This document shows positions 27,647 to 36,516 of a DNA stretch of 64,000 bases, piece by piece. Origin of the DNA: Bacteroidales bacterium (GTDB taxonomy: Bacteria > Bacteroidota > Bacteroidia > Bacteroidales > UBA10428); assembly GCA_016930375.1 (NCBI GenBank), contig JAFGGU010000098.1, positions 18,712 to 82,711 on the forward strand, in the 5' to 3' direction. Made by a program: the position numbers and the translations under genes. Below the pieces are notes generated by a model that ran no database searches, was not told the DNA's origin, and worked only from the letters and a program-made list of their open reading frames with translations. Each line of letters opens with the position of its first letter. The first letter of the stretch is position 1.

Positions 27647-27847
27647 TTACAAAATGATCAGTCCATTTACGTAGAACTTGCCGGAATGGCCGGTTTGATC
27701 AGTGCCAGCCGGCTCACTCTGCGGATTGGCATAGAGTTCGGTTTTTGTTGCGGGACAACCGATAAATGCATTGACATCACTTTGCCGGCATTTCTGGCAG
27801 ATCGCCGACAAGGCCAATAACACGGAAATAACAATAAACGGTTTCAT
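27647..27847 (-). CDS. Small exported protein, function unknown
   Basis: About 66 residues from ATG 27847: MKPFIVISVLLALSAIC is an export signal, possibly a weak lipobox, followed by a short Cys-containing region and KFYVNGLIIL. It does not resemble a family I know. Its reality is supported by the tight spacing to the next gene and by a good -7 box about 50 bp upstream. In-frame ATG 27871 would precede the signal by 8 residues. Confidence 0.5.
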   Translation of the reverse strand: MKPFIVISVLLALSAICQKCRQSDVNAFIGCPATKTELYANPQSEPAGTDQTGHSGKFYVNGLIIL

Positions 27848-27896
27848 AACGATATCTTTTGGGTGGTTCATCAGTTTTAAGATCTGAATTCACCAC

Positions 27897-27904
27897 CAAA
27901 AATA
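27897..27904 (-). promoter_or_regulatory. Candidate -7 box for the jelly-roll operon
   Basis: Minus-strand TATTTTTG matches TAnnTTTG exactly and precedes ATG 27847 by about 50 bp. A TTG lies upstream but at shorter than usual spacing. Confidence 0.4.
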
Positions 27905-28162
27905 CGCGGTCAGGAAACAATCGCTGTCACAGCCAGGTAAATAATTGTCATGGATTGTCACGGGATTGTAAAAGAATATTCCCGCAGGCATGAAAAATCA
28001 CTGCAAGGATGTTACTTTTTTGAATTCGGGTTCCATAGAGTCAGGGTGGAAATTCTTGCTGAAAGAACGCTGAATAATGACTTAAGATATAAGGGAATGC
28101 TGCATTGAAGTATTAATTTTTATTAGACTCATTCTATACTATTTCTTTTTGTGATAAACCAT
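27905..28162. other. Intergenic stretch without recognisable genes
   Basis: Part of the 391-bp divergent gap between ATG 27847 and ATG 28239, lying between the two candidate -7 boxes. It is AT-rich, with short direct repeats such as TTGTCA...GATTGTCA near 27945-27960. I found no convincing ORF, RNA gene or strong hairpin here. Confidence 0.6.
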
Positions 28163-28170
28163 TATCTTTG
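28163..28170 (+). promoter_or_regulatory. Candidate -7 box for the GH-A lipoprotein gene
   Basis: TATCTTTG is a perfect TAnnTTTG match about 70 bp upstream of ATG 28239. No -33 TTTG at normal distance was found. Confidence 0.45.
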
Positions 28171-28238
28171 ATATAGATCCAATTACTGATGTGACAAATC
28201 AACAGACCGACATATCTATTAACCTGTAATTAATATCA

Positions 28239-29666
28239 ATGAAAATCAGGCCATTACTCGTCGTATCCTGCCTTCTTGCCATCCTGTTAGCAGCATGTGC
28301 CGGGAATTATCCTCCCATCAGCCTCCATCCCAAAAATCCGCATTACTTTTTGTTCCGGGGAAAACCGGCTGTACTGATAGGATCCACCGAGCATTACGGG
28401 GCAGTTCTCAACCTCGATTTCGATTATATTTCGTATTTCAATGAACTGGCCTCGAACCACCTGAATGTCACCCGTACATTTTCCGGCATCTACCTTGAAC
28501 CACAGGGTGCATTCGGCATTGAAAAAAATACCCTGGCGCCTGAAAGCAACAGGTACATTTGCCCCTGGGCGCGCAGCAATCAAATCGGATATGCCCATGG
28601 CGGAAACAAGTTCGACCTTGACCAGTGGGATGAAGCCTATTTTGAGCGGCTGAAGGATTTTATCACCGAGGCCGGGAAAAGGGATATTGTGGTTGAACTG
28701 GATCTGTTTTCCAATTTCTACGATACGCTTCAGTGGAAATTGTGCCCGCTGTATATCGCAAACAACGTCAATCAGATCGGTGACTTCCTGGACCAAAAGG
28801 AAGTTCTCTCGTTAAGACATCCCGAGATCCTTGAAATACAGGAAAAGATGGTGAGAAAGATCGTTGAAACCTTGAAAGACTTTGACAATCTGTATTATGA
28901 AGTGTGCAACGAGCCCTATTTCGGTGACCTCGAAGCTCTTGAAGCCTGGGAGCAGCATATGACAGGTGTCATTGCCGATGCAGAGAAGGATTTCAGGCAT
29001 AAACACCTGATTTCACAGAATATTGCCAATCATTCGCTTTTAATAGAAAGTCCGAATCCCCTGGTATCCGTTTTTAATTTCCATTATGCCCGCCCACCGG
29101 TCACGGTGGCTATGAACTATCATCTGAACAAGGTCATCGGTGACAACGAAACCGGTTTCGATGGAACAGAGGATGTGACTTACAGGAGGGAAGCCTGGAA
29201 CTTCATGCTGGCCGGAGGTGCGTTGTTCAACAACCTCGACTATTCTTTTACCATTGATCATGAGAACGGCAGTTTTCCGATTCCTGCAAAACAACCCGGC
29301 GGAGGCGGACCCGACCTGCGCGCACAACTCCAAATTTTAAAAGATGTTCTGGAGGAAACTGATTTTATCCATATGGTACCCATGGATTCCATTAACAGGG
29401 ACATTCACAAGGATAGGCAGATTGAGGTGCTGGCCAGGGAGGGAGAGCAATACCTGTTCTACTTAACCCGTGAAGGGCAAAGAATAAAATGCTGTGCGGT
29501 TTCTCCTGAAATTCCTGCTGGTGACTATACCGGCGAATGGATTGATACAAAAACCGGGAAACGTACAATGTTTGATTTAAAGGCACATCCCGGAGGTATT
29601 AAAAGCTTTACCACACCGCCGTTTTCTGAAGATATCGCGCTGAAGTTGACGAGAAAGAGGCGGTAA
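28239..29666 (+). CDS. GH-A clan glycoside hydrolase-like lipoprotein
   Basis: 475 residues with lipobox LAAC (Cys20), so surface or periplasm-anchored. The body reads as a TIM-barrel of the cellulase-like GH-A clan: N-terminal HPKNPHYFLFRGKPAVLIGSTEHYG, the acid/base motif YYEVCNEPYFG (Glu225), and a likely nucleophile Glu304 in GDNETGF. The last ~80 residues form a small beta domain (EQYLFYLTREGQ...GEWIDTKTGKR) as in collagen-binding-like C-terminal domains of such proteins. Substrate unknown, probably a plant or microbial polysaccharide side chain. Confidence 0.8.
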   Translation: MKIRPLLVVSCLLAILLAACAGNYPPISLHPKNPHYFLFRGKPAVLIGSTEHYGAVLNLDFDYISYFNELASNHLNVTRTFSGIYLEPQGAFGIEKNTLAPESNRYICPWARSNQIGYAHGGNKFDLDQWDEAYFERLKDFITEAGKRDIVVELDLFSNFYDTLQWKLCPLYIANNVNQIGDFLDQKEVLSLRHPEILEIQEKMVRKIVETLKDFDNLYYEVCNEPYFGDLEALEAWEQHMTGVIADAEKDFRHKHLISQNIANHSLLIESPNPLVSVFNFHYARPPVTVAMNYHLNKVIGDNETGFDGTEDVTYRREAWNFMLAGGALFNNLDYSFTIDHENGSFPIPAKQPGGGGPDLRAQLQILKDVLEETDFIHMVPMDSINRDIHKDRQIEVLAREGEQYLFYLTREGQRIKCCAVSPEIPAGDYTGEWIDTKTGKRTMFDLKAHPGGIKSFTTPPFSEDIALKLTRKRR

Positions 29667-29686
29667 TAAATTTAGCAATAGGAATC

Positions 29687-29735
29687 AGGCCTGAAGGGCC
29701 GTAATGTATCAGCGCAGGGTGAAGCCCTTCGTAAA
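29687..29735. repeat. 49-bp direct repeat, copy 1
   Basis: 48 of 49 positions are identical to copy 2 at 30218-30266. It contains two hairpins with the same TGAAG loop: GGCC-TGAAG-GGCC and CGCAGGG-TGAAG-CCCTTCG (one mismatch in this copy). It lies upstream of the NTF2-like gene. Confidence 0.95.
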
Positions 29736-29758
29736 TAGCCATTTCAAAATATAATAAT

Positions 29759-30214
29759 ATGAAAATCCCAACCCTTATCATCGTTTTGGGTTTATTGTCA
29801 TTCACCGGCAAAGGACAAGACCCTAAAGAAAGAGAATTGGTAAACAACGTTATCCTTGAATTCCAGGATGATTTTAATGACGGGGATTTTAAAAATGCAG
29901 TCAACTATTCAACAACTGATTGGGAACATGTCAATCCAAACGGCGGAATTAGCAAAGGCCGTGAAAACGTTTTAAAGGAAGTCAGAGCGGTTCATCAATC
30001 ATTCCTGAAGGGAGTAAGCATGAAGATCGAAACCATGGAGATCAGATTTCTTACACCGGCAGTAGCGGTTGCAACTGTCATTCATGGATTGGACGATTAT
30101 ATTACACCTGATGGCAATTTGCATAAAAACGAGCGTCAGATGAAAACCTATATTGTCATCAAGCAAGAAGGTAAATGGCTCCTGGCCCATGACCATAACA
30201 CGGTTATTTCCTGA
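29759..30214 (+). CDS. Secreted NTF2-like (DUF4440/SnoaL-type) protein
   Basis: 151 residues with a signal peptide (MKIPTLIIVLGLLSFTGKGQ). The rest matches the NTF2-like fold of DUF4440 proteins: an N-terminal helix pair with FQDDFNDGDFKNAVNYS, a GISKGRENVLKE turn and a C-terminal strand KTYIVIKQEGKWLLAHDHNT. Such proteins bind small ligands or act as enzymes, so no function is assigned. The gene is flanked on both sides by the 49-bp repeat, with 23 bp before the ATG. Confidence 0.82.
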   Translation: MKIPTLIIVLGLLSFTGKGQDPKERELVNNVILEFQDDFNDGDFKNAVNYSTTDWEHVNPNGGISKGRENVLKEVRAVHQSFLKGVSMKIETMEIRFLTPAVAVATVIHGLDDYITPDGNLHKNERQMKTYIVIKQEGKWLLAHDHNTVIS

Positions 30215-30217
30215 CTA

Positions 30218-30266
30218 AGGCCTGAAGGGCCGTAATGTATCAGCGCAGGGTGAAGCCCTGCGTAAA
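30218..30266. repeat. 49-bp direct repeat, copy 2
   Basis: Begins 3 bp after the NTF2-like stop codon. Here the second hairpin is perfect: CGCAGGG-TGAAG-CCCTGCG. Spacing between repeat starts is 531 bp, so the repeat unit exactly brackets one gene. Confidence 0.95.
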
Positions 30267-30406
30267 CCGAAAATGCGTTGTACCTTGCGCTATACGGATA
30301 TTATGTGTTATCCTACAAATCCAAAGGCCTTAACTAGCAATGCAAACTCATCTGTAGTTCTGGAAAGTTTATTAACTTGTACATCAGATTCAAAATATAA
30401 AATGCC

Positions 30407-30904
30407 ATGATGAAAACATCCTGTTTTATGCCATTAGGCGTATGTATTTCTGTTCTGCTAATACTTTCTTCCTGTGACAAAGCTGATAAAGCTGTAGATC
30501 TGACGGCCGAAAGAATTCTTGTAGAAAAAGCCATTCACAGCTGTATCGGATGGGCAAAAACCAAAGATATTAATTTGCTCTACAGTGTTATTGCCAATGA
30601 CAGTAACTACCTCGAAGTGGATCCCGGTAATAAGGTAGTGAAAGGATTTGAGGATTTCAGGCAATCTGAGACCTTCTGGATGAATCCTGATTTTAAGGCT
30701 GTGCGATATGAAATCAGTGATCTGAAAGTTCAATTCTCCAAATCATCTGATGTCGCCTGGTTCTTCTGCATGCTTGATGATATGAATGAATGGAAGGGAC
30801 AGCCGGCGAACTGGGAAAACACGAGATGGACCGGTGTCCTTGAAAAAAGAGATAACAAATGGACCATGGTTCAGATGCACTTTTCATTTGCAAGTGATAA
30901 ATAG
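30407..30904 (+). CDS. NTF2-like lipoprotein
   Basis: 165 residues with lipobox LSSC (Cys23). The mature part is a DUF4440/SnoaL-like domain: IHSCIGWAKTKDINLLYSVIANDS, VVKGFEDFRQSETFW, and the last strands RWTGVLEKRDNKWTMVQMHFSF. It is a distant relative of the preceding NTF2-like gene but not a recent duplicate. Function unknown. Confidence 0.82.
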   Translation: MMKTSCFMPLGVCISVLLILSSCDKADKAVDLTAERILVEKAIHSCIGWAKTKDINLLYSVIANDSNYLEVDPGNKVVKGFEDFRQSETFWMNPDFKAVRYEISDLKVQFSKSSDVAWFFCMLDDMNEWKGQPANWENTRWTGVLEKRDNKWTMVQMHFSFASDK

Positions 30905-30990
30905 ACAAAGTGTAAAATTGCATTAATCCCATTTTTTGATCAAAGATATCCCGCCCCGCACAACAAGTACGCGAAAAATCCGTATATATA

Positions 30991-31019
30991 TTGATCACGT
31001 TAAGCAGCTACTAACTTTT
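30991..31019 (+). promoter_or_regulatory. Candidate promoter of the type IX cargo operon
   Basis: TTG (30991-30993) and TAACTTTT (31012-31019) are 18 bp apart, close to the Bacteroidota -33/-7 pattern, and precede ATG 31039 by 19 bp. The last position of the -7 box deviates. Confidence 0.3.
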
Positions 31020-31038
31020 AACCAACTATCCATCAACT

Positions 31039-34000
31039 ATGTTAACGATTCCAAAACCTCGTTACCTGGTTGCCTGTCTGTTTTTTACTCTTTCCCTTGG
31101 TTTACAGGCCCAGCAGGGATTCCTCATCAGTACCGGCAACGATCAGAAGCAATTGTTGAAAGCCTACAGGCTTGTCCTTGAAAAATCGTCGGATGATTAT
31201 CGTGACGGCACTGCTGCCTGGGATAACGAAATCTTTCCCGGTTACGGTGAACATTCCGTTTACTGGATTACCAGCGGTCCCCAGGCCGGAAAATTCGTAT
31301 ACCCGGGTGACCTTCCCGAAGATTACCGGCATCTTGCAGGCAACGCATACAGCCATTTCAACCCGGCTGCACAAAACCAGACATCCGTGCAGTTTAAGAA
31401 ACATCCCAAACGCATTGCCATTTTCAAAAGCAAGTACAAGGCAAATGAAACCACCCTGTCGTGGGAAGCCATATACTTTGAGCAGCTTTTCAGGGAGCAC
31501 CTGATGGATGATGTTTTTTATACCGTAAATGAAGATTCCATCACCGGCACCGGCCTTGATGCTCATACTGAACTATTGATCATTCCGGCATTCGCTGCCA
31601 AAGACTCGAATTATACATTTTATATCGACAGCATTTTCTCCGTAACGCCTTCGCTCGGCATGGCCATACAGGATTTCATGGGTCGTGGCGGGAGCATTTA
31701 TGCCGAAGGCAATGGCGTGTATTTTCTTCAGAAAGCAAGCTGCCTTGAAAATGGCGCTGTTAACTATGACACGGAGGATTACGGCAACGGCCTGCGTCCG
31801 GTTACCGCAAGCGCCATGCCGAATATTGCGAATTTCGGTTTCGATGCCGCAGATAATAAGCTCTTTGGCCCGAAATTCCCGACCATCACTTCATCCCGCA
31901 TATACCCAGCTGCCACGCTCGGGGAAACAGGAAATCCATGCATTTTTCTGATTAATCCGGCCCACACAGAAGGCAGCCGGATCATCTGCAACACCGGAAT
32001 GCCAACAGTTTACGGGTTTACCGATCCCGATGACGAGAGCATGCAGATAAGCTGGACCATGACAGCCATAGTTTCAGCATTTACCCACAATATCGATGTG
32101 ACCCGCAAGGTCCGCAATGAACTCACAGGTGCCATGGCCACCGGCGACAATGCCATTTCATACGACCGATCAGACACCATCGATGTGGAGATCCGCCTGC
32201 GTAACCTGTCGGATCAGCCTGTTTCGGGCATTACCCTCAATGAAAGCATTTCCGCGTATTTCACCTTCCTCGATGTGACATCGGGTGACGGTTTCAGCCG
32301 GGACGGGAACCGGATCACCTTCACTGGTCTGGCGCTGGCCGCACATACCGAAAAAACAATTGTCTACCGGGTAATTACTCCTGACCCCGACAGTGAGATT
32401 CACGAAGATGTTGATGATTATATTGCCCACGGTACACTTGCAGCCGTGTCCATCGGCCGGATAACTTATAGCCATGGTGGATTCAACAATGCCTTCACCA
32501 AGGATAAGGATTATGCCGACCTCATTTTCAGCGCCCGCATTTTTGCCGATACCGATGTGAACTGGAAAAACTTTCTGAACCTTGAATACCAGCCCTTTAA
32601 AGTGTTCATGATCATGGAGAACAAATCGCGTTCCCCCGCCCTGAACGCAGTATATACGCAGTATATCCCCAAAGATGTACCATTTTACTGGAGTGATAAC
32701 TCCATCAATATACCCATCCTGAAAACACCGGGAGGGAAATTCGTGGATGTGTTAAAAGGCAGCAATGACGAGTCCCATCCTGAGTTTGACATGGACTCCG
32801 ACGGACATCCCGACGTATGGCTCGACACCACTTCGATCTTTCCGAAAGGATATCAAATAACTGAAGAGGAGGTTTACTGGGCCAATCCATGGAACCACCT
32901 TCGCACAGGCGATGATGGTTTCGTGTTTGAAGATATCGATCACGACGGGCAGGTTGCCATTGACAATAACGGAGACGGAATTCCTGACGTGCAGGAACCC
33001 GGAGACAAGATCAGGGTTTGGAAGGTAACCTGGGATATGGGCCGTGTGGAAGGTTATGAATATCATGATCCTTACTGCAATTATGAAATCTGGGTGGATC
33101 CGCCCGACCTGGTACCGCTTGCAGCCGGCGTAGGCTATGTGCATGACTCCATCGGGAATCCCTATCCCGGCATGTTTTATCCTTACACCGAAGACATCGG
33201 TACGGCCAACCTGAGTGATACAACCTGGAGCCATTGGATGGACAGGGATGACAACGGCCGTGTGATCTGGAAACAGCTCATTCACCAGCGGATCAACAAT
33301 TACGAAGGTTTTACCTTTATCGACACTGCCGATGTGAATTACCATCCCCTGCCGACTGACAGTGTTATCGGCACCTGTCCCCAGCCGCACCGTGAATTCC
33401 TCGCCGTTCTCTCCCTGGGGGGTGAAGAAATCGACATGACCCATTACACCCCGCAGCAATCGCTGTATTCAAAAATAGATTATGAAACCGTTTTCGGCGA
33501 AGAAAGGGTTACCCCCATCCGTACCACCTATACTTACTGGGCTCCGTTGCCGAATCCGCTGCAATTTGAATATCTGTCGAACAATTACCGGATCACCGAT
33601 ACGCTGGGTCTGCCGCTGGAAGAACTTCCGGAATACGGACCGGCAAAGCTGATCTATGATATGGATGCCTCCACCGAATACACGTATTACTGGATACGCA
33701 ATTATGGCCATGATGTGGATTACAACGATCCCTCCGAAGCCGCTGAAGGCATGGAAGCCCTGGGTGACGGCGTTTTTGGCTATTTCGTGTACGCAATACC
33801 CAAAGGCATGGGTGGTTACCGCATTACACTGCCGCAGGACGAAAATGGTTCTTACCTGACCGATGAAATTGTTACTATAAACGGTCAGCCATTTACCAAA
33901 TGGCTCGACAATCCCAATACGCTGAACGCTGTGGAAATTTGGGAAACACCCTTTGAATACCAGGTGTACATTCCCCAGCTGTTAATTCCACCCGCCCTCG

Positions 34001-36516
34001 ATGATGATGATTTTAACAGTGCCGACGACTGGATTGACGACCGGGGAGACAGGTTCCAATCCGAAACCGGCTTTCTTCATGATGCCTTCATGCCGGGCGA
34101 TGGAACCTGGCTTGCTGGAGCTGACGGAACTATGGGTGATGATTATTTCGAGGACCTTGGAAAAACCCACATTCAGATACATGCGGATTATATGGGCCGC
34201 GGCCGTGAAGGATCCGTTGAGATCAGCAAGGGCGGGGTACTGGTGGTTGAGGAGATCTTTGGTGGTTCTCCCTGGGTCATATTTTCGCATGTGCTATCGG
34301 GATTTGCCAGGGGTACGGATCTGTCGGTTCAGTCGCAGGTAATCCCCGAAGTGGTATATTATGGCATCGACACGGTTTACCTGAAACATGTGGTTGCCGA
34401 TACCAACGAGCCGCATTTTTTCGACGCCAGCTTTGATCCCTACCACATATCCTATGGCTACGGCGAAACAACAATCACCACCTATGTGGGGGCCAAAGAT
34501 CCCTGCAGCCTGGTGGAACCGGCCATTGCCATGCCGGCCATCCTTGATCTCGTATTTGATAACCATACCGTTACTCTCGTTCCGAATGCCGATGTTGAAA
34601 ATCCTGACCTGGCGGGATACCCGAAACAGGTCAGCGGCACCTTCCTCGAAGTCCGGGTGGAGGTGAACAACAGCACCGTCGACAACTGGATCAATACAAC
34701 AGTGACCCCGCAGATTCCGGCGGAATTGGGCAACTCATCCATCGCACTAAGCTATGTTGCCTATCCCCGGCCGCTGGTTCCTTCGCATTACAACAGTGCT
34801 ACCGGTGACATTATTTCCGGTGACCAGCCCGGAACCTTTACCACCGGCTGGCGCTTTAACCAACCCGAGGGAGAGGTGCTGATCAAAATGGGAAATACGC
34901 TGAACCTGATGCAACCTACACGGAGAGCCTACTTTGTGTTCCTGTTGAAAATCGATCCTGTGCTCAGCGAAGGGATCTATGAAATCCCGTTTATCCTTTC
35001 AGGATCCAGGAAACATTACTCCGGGGCCGATCACGGATCGGTTTCCTATGCTGTTCCCCATGCGCTTTTCTGCATTGCCGGCAAAAATGAAACAGGCTAT
35101 GTTTCACAGTACCGGCAGATCATCCTGGGCCAATCCGCTTTGGAAACACTCGATGTTGCGGCTACCTCCGATTTCAAGCCTACCGGTCGCATCAAATGGT
35201 CAATTGACGATTTCGGACGCCAGGAGTTTGAAACCATACCCGGTACGCTGCCAGCGCAGGGCTCCTCCATTGACCTCAGTAGGTTCAGGGCATTCCCTGT
35301 TCCTGACACGGCCCAACTCGTCATCCTACAGGAAGGTGTCGTGGATAGTTACAACACAACTGCCGAATTCCTGCGCCTGACCGATGGACAGACTGTGAAT
35401 TATACCAATGCCAAAGGTGATCAGGTGGCGGTTTCTGAAAGGTTACAGGTCAGACCGGTCGGCCCCAGGATCAGGGTGAAAAACAAGTTATACAGCATCA
35501 ACGGAATTGCAGTGACCGATACCATCGTGTATGAACCGGACCAGGACCTCTACATAGAAACCAAGCTTACGGCCAAAAATACCGGTTCGGACATTTCTTC
35601 CAATACGCTGGTGCACATATTCCCCGGTGATTTTTACGAAGTGAGAACGGCTGACCTTGATGCCAACTGTTCATACAGCAATAATCTGCTTATGGTCGAT
35701 TTTGGAAGTGTCATACCGGGTGAAATGAAAGAGCAGTTGCTGCCTTTTGTGCTCAGGCCCGATGCCCTTCCCGAGGGAGTGGATATCTGCACGCTGATTG
35801 AACAGTCGGAAATCGATTATGAGGGCACCCTGGTGAACCTGGCTTTCAATTTCACCGATACGAACAAGGTGAAACTTGACCTGTACGACTTCGAGGCAAC
35901 CGCCATATCATTCAACGACCTTGGAAATGGGGTGGTGCAGGTGAATGCTACCCTGGGGAACCGCGGTATCACAGGTAAGAATATATGGGTGAGGATATAT
36001 CCGATCATTGGTGGTGGGGCCTATGAATTCCCGATTGCCGAACTGCGGCTTGAGAATTTCGATCCCATGCAGACCATTGATCTCTCCGGAAACTATACGT
36101 TGCCCGCAACGGACAAATCCATTGAATTCATGGCGGTAGTGGATGACGGAGATAAGATTGTTGAAATAACCGAATTGAACAACACCCTTCGGATCACGTT
36201 TGTTGCCACGGCTCTGGATGAACCCCTGGCAGAGGAGAATCGCCTGAATGTTTACCCGGTGCCGTTTGCAGATGAAGTTCATTTCGAATACATGCTCAAC
36301 AAGGAATACAGGAACATTACCCTTAAAGTCCTTGATCTGAGCGGCAGGCTGTGGATGGAACTCAACAACTGCCCGGCAGAAAACGGCTTGAACTCCCTGA
36401 CCTGGAGAAATTCTGCAATGCCCGACGGCAATTACATCTACAGGCTGACGGGTTCGGATAACCCGGGTTCGGAAACGCTGCTGTTTACAGGGAGGCTGAC
36501 TAAGGTGACATGGTAA
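31039..36516 (+). CDS. Giant secreted protein with type A type IX secretion sorting domain
   Basis: 1825 residues. Signal peptide (...LGLQAQ), then a large multidomain beta-rich body. A DUF11-like region lies near residue 380 (VEIRLRNLSDQPVSGITLNE). Calcium-type Asp repeats (DMDSDGHPD, DIDHDGQ, DNNGDGIPD) occur around residues 575-655, and CARDB-like beta domains near 1580-1720. The last ~95 residues form a type A sorting domain: LNVYPVPFADEVHFEY, LDLSGRLW and PDGNYIYRLTG, which directs export across the outer membrane and surface attachment. No enzyme motif was recognised; adhesin or surface-matrix function is inferred. The stop overlaps the next ATG by 7 bp. Confidence 0.88.
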   Translation: MLTIPKPRYLVACLFFTLSLGLQAQQGFLISTGNDQKQLLKAYRLVLEKSSDDYRDGTAAWDNEIFPGYGEHSVYWITSGPQAGKFVYPGDLPEDYRHLAGNAYSHFNPAAQNQTSVQFKKHPKRIAIFKSKYKANETTLSWEAIYFEQLFREHLMDDVFYTVNEDSITGTGLDAHTELLIIPAFAAKDSNYTFYIDSIFSVTPSLGMAIQDFMGRGGSIYAEGNGVYFLQKASCLENGAVNYDTEDYGNGLRPVTASAMPNIANFGFDAADNKLFGPKFPTITSSRIYPAATLGETGNPCIFLINPAHTEGSRIICNTGMPTVYGFTDPDDESMQISWTMTAIVSAFTHNIDVTRKVRNELTGAMATGDNAISYDRSDTIDVEIRLRNLSDQPVSGITLNESISAYFTFLDVTSGDGFSRDGNRITFTGLALAAHTEKTIVYRVITPDPDSEIHEDVDDYIAHGTLAAVSIGRITYSHGGFNNAFTKDKDYADLIFSARIFADTDVNWKNFLNLEYQPFKVFMIMENKSRSPALNAVYTQYIPKDVPFYWSDNSINIPILKTPGGKFVDVLKGSNDESHPEFDMDSDGHPDVWLDTTSIFPKGYQITEEEVYWANPWNHLRTGDDGFVFEDIDHDGQVAIDNNGDGIPDVQEPGDKIRVWKVTWDMGRVEGYEYHDPYCNYEIWVDPPDLVPLAAGVGYVHDSIGNPYPGMFYPYTEDIGTANLSDTTWSHWMDRDDNGRVIWKQLIHQRINNYEGFTFIDTADVNYHPLPTDSVIGTCPQPHREFLAVLSLGGEEIDMTHYTPQQSLYSKIDYETVFGEERVTPIRTTYTYWAPLPNPLQFEYLSNNYRITDTLGLPLEELPEYGPAKLIYDMDASTEYTYYWIRNYGHDVDYNDPSEAAEGMEALGDGVFGYFVYAIPKGMGGYRITLPQDENGSYLTDEIVTINGQPFTKWLDNPNTLNAVEIWETPFEYQVYIPQLLIPPALDDDDFNSADDWIDDRGDRFQSETGFLHDAFMPGDGTWLAGADGTMGDDYFEDLGKTHIQIHADYMGRGREGSVEISKGGVLVVEEIFGGSPWVIFSHVLSGFARGTDLSVQSQVIPEVVYYGIDTVYLKHVVADTNEPHFFDASFDPYHISYGYGETTITTYVGAKDPCSLVEPAIAMPAILDLVFDNHTVTLVPNADVENPDLAGYPKQVSGTFLEVRVEVNNSTVDNWINTTVTPQIPAELGNSSIALSYVAYPRPLVPSHYNSATGDIISGDQPGTFTTGWRFNQPEGEVLIKMGNTLNLMQPTRRAYFVFLLKIDPVLSEGIYEIPFILSGSRKHYSGADHGSVSYAVPHALFCIAGKNETGYVSQYRQIILGQSALETLDVAATSDFKPTGRIKWSIDDFGRQEFETIPGTLPAQGSSIDLSRFRAFPVPDTAQLVILQEGVVDSYNTTAEFLRLTDGQTVNYTNAKGDQVAVSERLQVRPVGPRIRVKNKLYSINGIAVTDTIVYEPDQDLYIETKLTAKNTGSDISSNTLVHIFPGDFYEVRTADLDANCSYSNNLLMVDFGSVIPGEMKEQLLPFVLRPDALPEGVDICTLIEQSEIDYEGTLVNLAFNFTDTNKVKLDLYDFEATAISFNDLGNGVVQVNATLGNRGITGKNIWVRIYPIIGGGAYEFPIAELRLENFDPMQTIDLSGNYTLPATDKSIEFMAVVDDGDKIVEITELNNTLRITFVATALDEPLAEENRLNVYPVPFADEVHFEYMLNKEYRNITLKVLDLSGRLWMELNNCPAENGLNSLTWRNSAMPDGNYIYRLTGSDNPGSETLLFTGRLTKVTW

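Noticed and set aside
29687..30266. Integron attC sites around the NTF2-like gene
   Set aside because: The two-hairpin repeat lacks attC core sites and no integrase gene lies in the window; a REP-like element fits better.
30941..30948. Minus-strand TATCTTTG as a promoter
   Set aside because: It matches the -7 consensus, but the genes on its downstream side are on the plus strand, so nothing would be expressed.
33000..35400. Several 60-130-codon ORFs on both strands inside the giant cargo gene
   Set aside because: All lie within the 1825-codon frame, with repetitive or low-quality composition and no family features.
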